A stretch of 64,000 nt of DNA from Taudactylus pleione (lineage: Eukaryota > Chordata > Amphibia > Anura > Myobatrachidae): assembly GCA_031769625.1 (NCBI GenBank), contig JAUIMM010002349.1, positions 62,001-126,000 of the forward strand, written 5' to 3'. Below, one piece after another: positions 1-10,206 of this stretch. Made by a program: the position numbers and the translations under genes. The notes beneath the pieces were generated by a model. It was given only the letters and a program-made list of their open reading frames with translations. It did no database searches and had not been told where the DNA came from. Position 1 is the first letter of the stretch. Each line of letters opens with the position of its first letter.

Positions 1-517
1 GTGTCAAAATTATGCACCAAAATCAACTTCTGTCACTGCCGCAAATCTTTTTTAAGTTGTACCAACATTTTTAAGCAGAATTTGGGGATTTTTGAAAATA
101 AAAAATTTTGGCCGATTTTTAAGGTCCGGGGCTTACGTAATTTTTCATATGGGTAAATATATTTCTGGTGAGTTGTGTGAAAATTAAGCACCAAAATCAA
201 CTGCTACACTGCAGCAAATCTATTTTAAGTTGTACCAACATTTTTAAGCAGAATTTAGGGATTTTTGAAGAAAAAAAAATTTTGGATGATTTTTAAGGTC
301 CGGGGCTTACGTAATTTTTCATAAGGGTAAATATATTTCTGGTGAGTTCTGTGTCAAAATTAAGCACCAAAATCAACTTCTGTCACTGCAGCAAATATTT
401 TTTAAGTTGTACCAACATTTTTAAGCAGAATTTAGGGATTTTTGAAAATAAAAAATTTTGGATGATTTTTAAGGTCCGGGGCTTATGTAATTTTTCATAA
501 GGGTAAATATATTTCTG

Positions 518-693
518 GTGAGTTCTGTGTCAAAATTATGCACCAAAATCAACTTCTGTCACTGCCGCAAATCTTTTTTAAGTTGTACCAACATTTTTAA
601 GCAGAATTTGGGGATTTTTGAAAATAAAAAATTTTGGCCGATGTTTAAGGTCCGGGGCTTACGTAATTTTTCATACGGGTAAATATATTTCTG
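518..693 (+). repeat. Representative monomer, long (176-bp) class
   Basis: This is one complete unit taken from GTGAG to GTGAG. The long class has GTTCTGTGTCAAAATT at the joint between monomers. Its four CpGs lie at 639, 653, 662 and 676, spaced 14, 9 and 14 bases, and the other roughly 130 bases of the usual monomer have none. This copy carries one extra CpG in ACTGCCGC, where most monomers have the PstI-type site CTGCAG. TTACGTAA is at 659-666 and AAATATATTT at 681-690. The linker is GAAAATAAAAAATTTT, which contains AATAAA. Confidence 0.95.
659..666. other. TTACGTAA palindrome, representative site of a motif repeated in most monomers
   Basis: The 8-base perfect palindrome sits in the middle of the CpG cluster and contains a TACGTA (SnaBI) site. 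The same core is known as a binding site for bZIP factors of the C/EBP, PAR and E4BP4 group. I infer nothing about actual binding here. Common decayed forms are TTATGTAA, TTACATAA and TTACGTCA. Confidence 0.7.
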
Positions 694-867
694 GTGAGTT
701 GTGTGAAAATTAAGCACCAAAATCAACTTCTGTCACTGCAGCAAATCTTTTTTAAGTTGTACCAACATTTTTAAGCAGAATTTGGGGATTTTTGAAGAAC
801 AAAAATTTTGACCGATTTTTAAGGTCCGGGGCTTACGTAAATTTTCATATGGGTAAATATATTTCTG
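694..867 (+). repeat. Representative monomer, short (174-bp) class
   Basis: This complete unit differs in length from its neighbour by 2 bp, because its joint reads GTTGTGTGAAAATT where the long class reads GTTCTGTGTCAAAATT. It carries the common CTGCAG site at 736-741. Its linker is of the GAAGAACAAAAATTTT type. Long and short classes are interspersed along the whole array, so block periods are not exact multiples of one number. Confidence 0.95.
736..741. other. CTGCAG (PstI) site, representative of a once-per-monomer site
   Basis: Most monomers have one CTGCAG in either TGTCACTGCAGC or TGCCACTGCAGG context, which predicts a 175-bp ladder on complete digestion. It is lost in the ACTGCCGC, ACTGCATC, ACTGCACC, ACAGCAGC and ACTGCAAC variants, some of which mark particular blocks. 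Confidence 0.9.
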
Positions 868-1550
868 GTGAGTTCTGTGTCAAAATTATGCACCAAAATC
901 ATCTTCTGCCACTGCAGGAAATCTTTTTTAAGTTGTACCAACATTTTTAAGCAGAATTTGGGGATTTTTGAAAATAAAAAATTTTGCCCGATTTTTAAGG
1001 TCCGGGGCTTACGTAATTTTTCATACAGGTAAATATATTTCTGGTGAGTTGTGTGAAAATTAAGCACCAAAATCAACTTCTGTCACTGCAGCAAATCTAT
1101 TTTAAGTTGTACCAACATTTTTAAGCAGAATTTGGGGATTTTTGAAGAAAAAAAAATTTTGGACGATTTTTAAGGTCCGAGGCTTACGTAATTTTTCATA
1201 TGGGTAAATATATTTCTGGTGAGTTGTGTGAAAATTAAGCACCAAAATCAACTTCTGTCACTGCAGCAAATCTTTTTTAAGTTGTACCAACATTTTTAAG
1301 CAGAATTTGGGGATTTTTGGAAAAAACAAATTTTGGACAATTTTTAAGGTCCGGGACTTACGTAATTATTCATAAGGGTAAATATATTTCTGGTGAGTTC
1401 TGTGTCAAAATTAAGCACCAAAATCAACTTCTGCCACTGCAGGAAATCTTTTTTAAGTTGTACCAACATTTTTAAGCAGAATTTGGGGATTTTTGAAAAT
1501 AAAAAATTTTGGACGATTTTTAAGGTCCGGGGCTTACGTAATTTTTCATA

Positions 1551-4350
1551 CGGGTAATATATTTCTGGTGAGTTGTGTGAAAATTAAGCACCAAAATCAA
1601 CTTCTGTCACTGCAGCAAATCTTTTTTAAGTTGTACCAACATTTTTAAGCAGAATTTGGGGATTTTTGAAAATAAAAAATTTGGCCGATTTTTAAGGTCC
1701 AGTGCTTACGTAATTTTTCATATGGGTAAATATATTTCTGGTGAGCTGTGTGAATATTAAGCGCCAAAATCAACTTCTGTTACTGCAGCAAATCTTTTTT
1801 AAGTTGTACCAACATTTTTAAGCAGAATTTGGGGATTTTTGAAAATAAAAAATTTTGGCCGATGTTTAAGGTCCGGGGCTTATGTAATTTTTCATAAGGG
1901 TAAATATATTTCTGGTGAGTTCTGTGTCCAAATTAAGCACCAAAATCAACTTCTGTCACTGCAGCAAATCTTTTTTAAGTTGTACCAACATTTTTAAGCA
2001 GAATTTGGGGATTTTACAAAAAAAAAAAAATTTGGCCGATTTTTAAGGTCCGGGGCTTATGTAATTTTTCATACGGGTAAATATATTTCTGGTGAGTTCT
2101 GTGTCAAAATTAAGCACCAAAATCAACTTCTGCCACTGCAGGAAATCTTTTTTAATTTGTACCAACATTTATAAGCAGAATTTGGGGAATTTTGAAGAAA
2201 AAAAATTTTGGCCGATTTTTAAGGTCCGGGGCTTACGTAATTATTCATAAGGGTAAATATATTTCTGGTGAGTTCTGTGTCAAAATTAAGCACCAAAATC
2301 AACTTCTCTCACTGCAGCAAATCTTTTTTAATTTGTACCAACATTTATAAGCAGAATTTGGGGAATTTTGAAGAAAAAAAATTTTGGCCGATTTTTAAGG
2401 TCCGGGGCTTACGTAATTATTCATAAGGGTAAATATATTTCTGGTGAGTTCTGTGTCAAAATTAAGCACCAAAATCAACTTCTGTCACTGCAGCAAATCT
2501 TTTTTAAGTTGTACCAACATTTTTAAGCAGAATTTGGGGATTTTTGAAAATAAAAAATTTTGGCCGATGTTTAAGGTCCGGGGCTTACGTAATTTATAAT
2601 AAGGGTAAATATATTTCTGGTGAGTTCTGTGTCAAAATTAAGCACCAAAATCAACTTCTGTCACTGCAGCAAATATTTTTTAAGTTGTACCAACATTTTT
2701 AAGCAGAATTTGGGGATTTTTGAAAATAAAAAATTTTGGACGATTTTTAAGGTCCGGGGCTTACGTAATTTTTCATAAGGGTAAATATATTTCTGGTGAG
2801 TTCTGTGTCAAAATTAAGCACCAAAATCAACTTCTGTCACTGCAGCAAATCTATTTTAAGTTGTACCAACATTTTTAAGCAGAATTTGGGGATTTTTGAA
2901 AATAAAAAATTTTGGACGATTTTTAAGGTCTGGGGCTTACGTAATTTTTCATAAGGGTAAATATATTTCTGGTGAGTTCTGTGTCAAAATTAAGCACCAA
3001 AATCAACTTCTGTCACTGCAGCAAATCTTTTTTAAGTTGTACCAACATTTTTAAGCAGAATTTGGTGATTTTTGAAGAACAAAAATTTAGACCGATTTTT
3101 AAGGTCCGGGGCTTACGTCATTTTTCATATGGGTAAATATATTTCTGGTGAGTTCTGTGTCAAAATTATGCACCAAAATCAACTTCTGTCACTGCCGCAA
3201 ATCTTTTTTAAGTTGTACCAACATTTTTAAGCAGAATTTGGGGATTTTTGAAAATAAAAAATTTTGGCCGATTGTTAAGGTCCGGGGCTTACGTAATTTT
3301 TCATAAGGGTAAATATATTTCTGGTGAGTTGTGTGAAAATTAAGCACCAAAATCAACTGCTACACTGCAGCAAATCTATTTTAAGTTGTACCAACATTTT
3401 TAAGCAGAATTTAGGGATTTTTGAAGAAAAAAAAATTTTGGACGATTTTTAAGGTCCGGGGCTTACGTAATTTTTCATACGGGTAATATATTTCTGGTGA
3501 GTTGTGTGAAAATTAAGCACCAAAATCAACTTCTGTCACTGCAGCAAATCTTTTTTAAGTTGTACCAACATTTTTAAGCAGAATTTGGGGATTTTTGAAA
3601 ATAAAAAATTTGGCCGATTTTTAAGGTCCAGGGCTTACGTAATTTTTCATATGGGTAAATATATTTCTGGTGAGCTGTGTGAATATTAAGCGCCAAAATC
3701 AACTTCTGTTACTGCAGCAAATCTTTTTTAAGTTGTACCAACATTTTTAAGCAGAATTTGGGGATTTTTGAAAATAAAAAATTTTGGCCGATGTTTAAGG
3801 TCGGGGCTTATATAATTTTTCATAAGGGTAAATATATTTCTGGTGAGTTCTGTGTCCAAATTAAGCACCAAAATCAACTTCTGTCACTGCAGCAAATCTT
3901 TTTTAAGTTGTACCAACATTTTTAAGCAGAATTTGGGGATTTTACAAAAAAAAAAAATTTGGCCGATTTTTAAGGTCCGGGGCTTATGTAATTTTTCATA
4001 CGGGTAAATATATTTCTGGTGAGTTCTGTGTCAAAATTAAGCACCAAAATCAACTTCTGTCACTGCCGCAAATCTTTTTTAAGTTGTACCAACATTTTTA
4101 AGCAGAATTTGGGGATTTTTGAAAATAAAAAATTTTGGCCGATTGTTAAGGTCCGGGGCTTACGTCATTTTTCATAAGGGTAAATATATTTCTGGTGAGT
4201 TGTGTGAAAATTAAGCACCAAAATCAACTGCTACACTGCAGCAAATCTATTTTAAGTTGTACCAACATTTTTAAGCAGAATTTAGGGATTTTTGAAGAAA
4301 AAAAAATTTTGGACGATTTTTAAGGTCCGGGGCTTACGTAATTTTTCATA
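1551..4350 (+). repeat. 16-monomer block, copy 1 (period about 2.80 kb)
   Basis: Rare markers recur 2,797-2,800 bases downstream. CGGGTAATAT (one A missing) is at 1551 and 4351. AATTTATAATAAGGG is at 2591 and 5388. GGTGATTTTTGAAGAAC is at 3064 and 5861. The order of markers is the same in both copies, which indicates duplication of the block as a whole. A later 5-monomer duplication lies inside this copy. Confidence 0.85.
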
Positions 4351-4925
4351 CGGGTAATATATTTCTGGTGAGTTGTGTGAAAATTAAGCACCAAAATCAA
4401 CTTCTGTCACTGCAGCAAATCTTTTTTAAGTTGTACCAACATTTTTAAGCAGAATTTGGGGATTTTTGAAAATAAAAAATTTGGCCGATTTTTAAGGTCC
4501 AGGGCTTACGTAATTTTTCATATGGGTAAATATATTTCTGGTGAGCTGTGTGAATATTAAGCGCCAAAATCAACTTCTGTTACTGCAGCAAATCTTTTTT
4601 AAGTTGTACCAACATTTTTAAGCAGAATTTGGGGATTTTTGAAAATAAAAAATTTTGGCCGATGTTTAAGGTCCGGGGCTTATATAATTTTTCATAAGGG
4701 TAAATATATTTCTGGTGAGTTCTGTGTCCAAATTAAGCACCAAAATCAACTTCTGTCACTGCAGCAAATCTTTTTTAAGTTGTACCAACATTTTTAAGCA
4801 GAATTTGGGGATTTTACAAAAAAAAAAAATTTGGCCGATTTTTAAGGTCCGGGGCTTATGTAATTTTTCATACGGGTAAATATATTTCTGGTGAGTTCTG
4901 TGTCAAAATTAAGCACCAAAATCAA
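3175..4925 (+). repeat. Five-monomer tandem duplication, period 871 bp
   Basis: ACTGCCGCAA occurs at 3191 and 4062, and CGGGTAATAT at 3480 and 4351; both pairs are 871 apart. The shared markers include GCCGATTGTTAAGG, CTGCTACACTGCAG, GAGCTGTGTGAATATTAAGC and GTGTCCAAATT. Small differences separate the copies. One example is a missing C in AAGGTCGGGG near 3800. Another is TTACGTCA in copy 2 near 4163 where copy 1 has TTACGTAA. The boundary is near 4046. Confidence 0.85.
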
Positions 4926-6066
4926 CTTCTGCCACTGCAGGAAATCTTTTTTAATTTGTACCAACATTTATAAGCAGAATTTGGGGAATTTTGAAGAAAA
5001 AAAATTTTGGCCGATGTTTAAGGTCCGGGGCTTACGTAATTTTTCATAAGGGTAAATATATTTCTGGTGAGTTGTGTGAAAATTAAGCACCAAAATCAAC
5101 TTCTCTCACTGCAGCAAATCTTTTTTAATTTGTACCAACATTTATAAGCAGAATTTGGGGAATTTTGAAGAAAAAAAATTTTGGCCGATTTTTAAGGTCC
5201 AGGGCTTACGTAATTATTCATAAGGGTAAATATATTTCTGGTGAGTTCTGTGTCAAAATTAAGCACCAAAATCAACTTCTGTCACTGCAGCAAATCTTTT
5301 TTAAGTTGTACCAACATTTTTAAGCAGAATTTGGGGATTTTTGAAAATAAAAAATTTTGGCCGATGTTTAAGGTCCGGGGCTTACGTAATTTATAATAAG
5401 GGTAAATATATTTCTGGTGAGTTCTGTGTCAAAATTAAGCACCAAAATCAACTTCTGTCACTGCAGCAAATATTTTTTAAGTTGTACCAACATTTTTAAG
5501 CAGAATTTGGGGATTTTTGAAAATAAAAAATTTTGGACGATTTTTAAGGTCCGGGGCTTACGTAATTTTTCATAAGGGTAAATATATTTCTGGTGAGTTC
5601 TGTGTCAAAATTAAGCACCAAAATCAACTTCTGTCACTGCAGCAAATCTATTTTAAGTTGTACCAACATTTTTAAGCAGAATTTGGGGATTTTTGAAAAT
5701 AAAAAATTTTGGACGATTTTTAAGGTCTGGGGCTTACATAATTTTTCATAAGGGTAAATATATTTCTGGTGAGTTCTGTGTCAAAATTAAGCACCAAAAT
5801 CAACTTCTGTCACTGCAGCAAATCTTTTTTAAGTTGTACCAACATTTTTAAGCAGAATTTGGTGATTTTTGAAGAACAAAAATTTAGACCGATTTTTAAG
5901 GTCCGGGGCTTACGTCATTTTTCATATGGGTAAATATATTTCTGGTGAGTTCTGTGTCAAAATTATGCACCAAAATCAACTTCTGTCACTGCCGCAAATC
6001 TTTTTTAAGTTGTACCAACATTTTTAAGCAGAATTTGGGGATTTTTGAAAATAAAAAATTTTGGCC
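4351..6066 (+). repeat. 16-monomer block, copy 2 (partial)
   Basis: This stretch follows copy 1 marker by marker, including GAGCTGTGTGAATATTAAGC, GTGTCCAAATTAAGC and the linker ATTTTACA followed by a long A-run. The match stops near 6067, where copy 1 has GCCGATTGTTAAGG and this copy has GCCGATGTTTAAGG, and the following monomers differ. From about 5.57 kb it also forms the start of the 13-monomer block. Confidence 0.8.
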
Positions 6067-7000
6067 GATGTTTAAGGTCCGGGGCTTACGTAATTTTTCA
6101 TAAGGGTAAATATATTTCTGGTGAGTTCTGTGTCAAAATTAAGCACCAAAATCAACTTCTGTCACTGCAGCAAATCTATTTTAAGTTGTACCAACATTTT
6201 TAAGCAGAATTTGGGGATTTTTGAAAATAAAAAATTTTGGACGATTTTTAAGGTCTGGGGCTTACGTAATTTTTCATAAGGGTAAATATATTTCTGGTGA
6301 GTTCTGTGTCAAAATTAAGCACCAAAATCAACTTCTGTCACTGCCGCAAATCTTTTTTAAGTTGTACCAACATTTTTAAGCAGAATTTGGGGATTTTTGA
6401 AAATAAAAAATTTTGGACGATTTTTAAGGTCCGGGGCTTACGTAATTTTTCATAAGGGTAAATATATTTCTGGTGAGTTCTGTGTCAAAATTAAGCACCA
6501 AAATCAACTTCTGTCACTGCAGCAAATCTATTTTAAGTTGTACCAACATTTTTAAGCAGAATTTGGGGATTTTTGAAAATAAAAAATTTTGGACGATTTT
6601 TAAGGTCTGGGGCTTACGTAATTTTTCATAAGGGTAAATATATTTCTGGTGAGTTCTGTGTCAAAATTAAGCACCAAAATCAACTTCTGTCACTGCAGCA
6701 AATCTTTTTTAAGTTGTACCAACATTTTTAAGCAGAATTTGGTGATTTTTGAAGAACAAAAATTTAGACCGATTTTTAAGGTCCGGGGCTTACGTCATTT
6801 TTCATATGGGTAAATATATTTCTGGTGAGTTCTGTGTCAAAATTATGCACCAAAATCAACTTCTGTCACTGCCGCAAATCTTTTTTAAGTTGTACCAACA
6901 TTTTTAAGCAGAATTTGGGGATTTTTGAAAATAAAAAATTTTGGCCGATGTTTAAGGTCCGGGGCTTACGTAATTTTTCATAAGGGTAAATATATTTCTG
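5490..7000 (+). repeat. Five-monomer tandem duplication, period 880 bp
   Basis: GGTGATTTTTGAAGAAC occurs at 5861 and 6741, and the AAGGTCTGGGGCTTAC variant (CpG lost) at about 5721 and 6601, each 880 apart. The period is exactly five long-class monomers. The match ends near 7000, where the second copy switches to the short GTTGTGTG joint. This pair lies inside, and predates, the 2,279-bp block, because both copies of that block contain it. Confidence 0.82.
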
Positions 7001-7848
7001 GTGAGTTGTGTGAAAATTAAGCACCAAAATCAACTTCTCTCACTGCAGCAAATCTTTTTTAATTTGTACCAACATTTTTAAGCAGAATTTGGTGATTTTT
7101 GAAGAACAAAAATTTAGACCGATTTTTAAGGTCCGGGGCTTACGTCATTTTTCATATGGGTAAATATATTTCTGGTGAGTTCTGTGTCAAAATTATGCAC
7201 CAAAATCAACTTCTGTCACTGCCGCAAATCTTTTTTAAGTTGTACCAACATTTTTAAGCAGAATTTGGGGATTTTTGAAAATAAAAAATTTTGGCCGATT
7301 TTTAAGGTCCGGGGCTTACGTAATTTTTCATATGGGTAAATATATTTCTGGTGAGTTGTGTGAAAATTAAGCACCAAAATCAACTGCTACACTGCAGCAA
7401 ATCTATTTTAAGTTGTACCAACATTTTTAAGCAGAATTTGGGGATATTTGAAAAAAAAAATTTTGGACGATTTTTAAGGTCCGGGGCTTACGTAATTTTT
7501 CATACGGTAAATATATTTCTGGTGAGTTGTGTGAAAATTAAGCACCAAAATCAACTTCTGTCACTGCAGCAAATCTTTTTTATGTTGTACCAACATTTTT
7601 AAGCAGAATTTGGGGATTTTTGAAGAAAAAAAATTTTGGCCGATGTTTAAGGTCCGGGGCTTACGTAATATTTCATATGGGTAAATATATTTCTGGTGAG
7701 TTCTGTGTCAAAATTATGCACCAAAATCAACTTCTGCCACTGCAGGAAATCTTTTTTAAGTTGTACCAACATTTTTAAGCAGAATTTGGGGATTTTTGAA
7801 AATAAAAAATTTTGGCCGATGTTTAAGGTCCGGGGCTTACGTAATTAT
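5570..7848 (+). repeat. 13-monomer block, copy 1 (period 2,279 bp)
   Basis: CTTACATA at 5733 recurs at 8012, and GGTGATTTTTGAAGAAC at 5861, 6741 and 7091 recurs at 8140, 9020 and 9370. All are offset by 2,279. The copies look almost identical by eye. A clear difference is CATACGGTAA near 7503, one G shorter than CATACGGGTAA in the second copy. Confidence 0.9.
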
Positions 7849-10206
7849 TCATAAGGGTAAATATATTTCTGGTGAGTTCTGTGTCAAAATTAAGCACCAA
7901 AATCAACTTCTGTCACTGCAGCAAATCTATTTTAAGTTGTACCAACATTTTTAAGCAGAATTTGGGGATTTTTGAAAATAAAAAATTTTGGACGATTTTT
8001 AAGGTCTGGGGCTTACATAATTTTTCATAAGGGTAAATATATTTCTGGTGAGTTCTGTGTCAAAATTAAGCACCAAAATCAACTTCTGTCACTGCAGCAA
8101 ATCTTTTTTAAGTTGTACCAACATTTTTAAGCAGAATTTGGTGATTTTTGAAGAACAAAAATTTAGACCGATTTTTAAGGTCCGGGGCTTACGTCATTTT
8201 TCATATGGGTAAATATATTTCTGGTGAGTTCTGTGTCAAAATTATGCACCAAAATCAACTTCTGTCACTGCCGCAAATCTTTTTTAAGTTGTACCAACAT
8301 TTTTAAGCAGAATTTGGGGATTTTTGAAAATAAAAAATTTTGGCCGATGTTTAAGGTCCGGGGCTTACGTAATTTTTCATAAGGGTAAATATATTTCTGG
8401 TGAGTTCTGTGTCAAAATTAAGCACCAAAATCAACTTCTGTCACTGCAGCAAATCTATTTTAAGTTGTACCAACATTTTTAAGCAGAATTTGGGGATTTT
8501 TGAAAATAAAAAATTTTGGACGATTTTTAAGGTCTGGGGCTTACGTAATTTTTCATAAGGGTAAATATATTTCTGGTGAGTTCTGTGTCAAAATTAAGCA
8601 CCAAAATCAACTTCTGTCACTGCCGCAAATCTTTTTTAAGTTGTACCAACATTTTTAAGCAGAATTTGGGGATTTTTGAAAATAAAAAATTTTGGACGAT
8701 TTTTAAGGTCCGGGGCTTACGTAATTTTTCATAAGGGTAAATATATTTCTGGTGAGTTCTGTGTCAAAATTAAGCACCAAAATCAACTTCTGTCACTGCA
8801 GCAAATCTATTTTAAGTTGTACCAACATTTTTAAGCAGAATTTGGGGATTTTTGAAAATAAAAAATTTTGGACGATTTTTAAGGTCTGGGGCTTACGTAA
8901 TTTTTCATAAGGGTAAATATATTTCTGGTGAGTTCTGTGTCAAAATTAAGCACCAAAATCAACTTCTGTCACTGCAGCAAATCTTTTTTAAGTTGTACCA
9001 ACATTTTTAAGCAGAATTTGGTGATTTTTGAAGAACAAAAATTTAGACCGATTTTTAAGGTCCGGGGCTTACGTCATTTTTCATATGGGTAAATATATTT
9101 CTGGTGAGTTCTGTGTCAAAATTATGCACCAAAATCAACTTCTGTCACTGCCGCAAATCTTTTTTAAGTTGTACCAACATTTTTAAGCAGAATTTGGGGA
9201 TTTTTGAAAATAAAAAATTTTGGCCGATGTTTAAGGTCCGGGGCTTACGTAATTTTTCATAAGGGTAAATATATTTCTGGTGAGTTGTGTGAAAATTAAG
9301 CACCAAAATCAACTTCTCTCACTGCAGCAAATCTTTTTTAATTTGTACCAACATTTTTAAGCAGAATTTGGTGATTTTTGAAGAACAAAAATTTAGACCG
9401 ATTTTTAAGGTCCGGGGCTTACGTCATTTTTCATATGGGTAAATATATTTCTGGTGAGTTCTGTGTCAAAATTATGCACCAAAATCAACTTCTGTCACTG
9501 CCGCAAATCTTTTTTAAGTTGTACCAACATTTTTAAGCAGAATTTGGGGATTTTTGAAAATAAAAAATTTTGGCCGATTTTTAAGGTCCGGGGCTTACGT
9601 AATTTTTCATATGGGTAAATATATTTCTGGTGAGTTGTGTGAAAATTAAGCACCAAAATCAACTGCTACACTGCAGCAAATCTATTTTAAGTTGTACCAA
9701 CATTTTTAAGCAGAATTTGGGGATATTTGAAAAAAAAAATTTTGGACGATTTTTAAGGTCCGGGGCTTACGTAATTTTTCATACGGGTAAATATATTTCT
9801 GGTGAGTTGTGTGAAAATTAAGCACCAAAATCAACTTCTGTCACTGCAGCAAATCTTTTTTATGTTGTACCAACATTTTTAAGCAGAATTTGGGGATTTT
9901 TGAAGAAAAAAAATTTTGGCCGATGTTTAAGGTCCGGGGCTTACGTAATATTTCATATGGGTAAATATATTTCTGGTGAGTTCTGTGTCAAAATTATGCA
10001 CCAAAATCAACTTCTGCCACTGCAGGAAATCTTTTTTAAGTTGTACCAACATTTTTAAGCAGAATTTGGGGATTTTTGAAAATAAAAAATTTTGGCCGAT
10101 GTTTAAGGTCCGGGGCTTACGTAATTATTCATAAGGGTAAATATATTTCTGGTGAGTTCTGTGTCAAAATTAAGCACCAAAATCAACTTCTGTCACTGCA
10201 GCAAAT
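7849..10206 (+). repeat. 13-monomer block, copy 2
   Basis: This follows directly after copy 1 and repeats its marker order. Homology with copy 1 runs to about 10205, where this block reads CAGCAAATATTTTTTAAG and copy 1 reads CAGCAAATCTATTTTAAG. The last part overlaps the start of the 34-monomer block (TTATGTTGTACC at 9860). Confidence 0.88.

Larger units (their letters stand above)
1..1550 (+). repeat. Left-edge segment of about nine mixed monomers
   Basis: The monomers alternate between long and short joints and between linker types (GAAAATAAAAAATTTT, GAAGAACAAAAATTTT, GGAAAAAACAAATTTT). I did not identify a clean multi-monomer duplication confined to this stretch. It includes a left-half variant, CTGCTACACTGCAG near 201, which is one base shorter than the usual CTTCTGTCACTGCAG. 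No gene or other feature is visible. Confidence 0.85.

Noticed and set aside
621..630. AATAAA in the linker as a polyadenylation signal
   Set aside because: The hexamer occurs by chance in an A-rich variable tract, is absent from many monomers, and there is no gene upstream that would use it.
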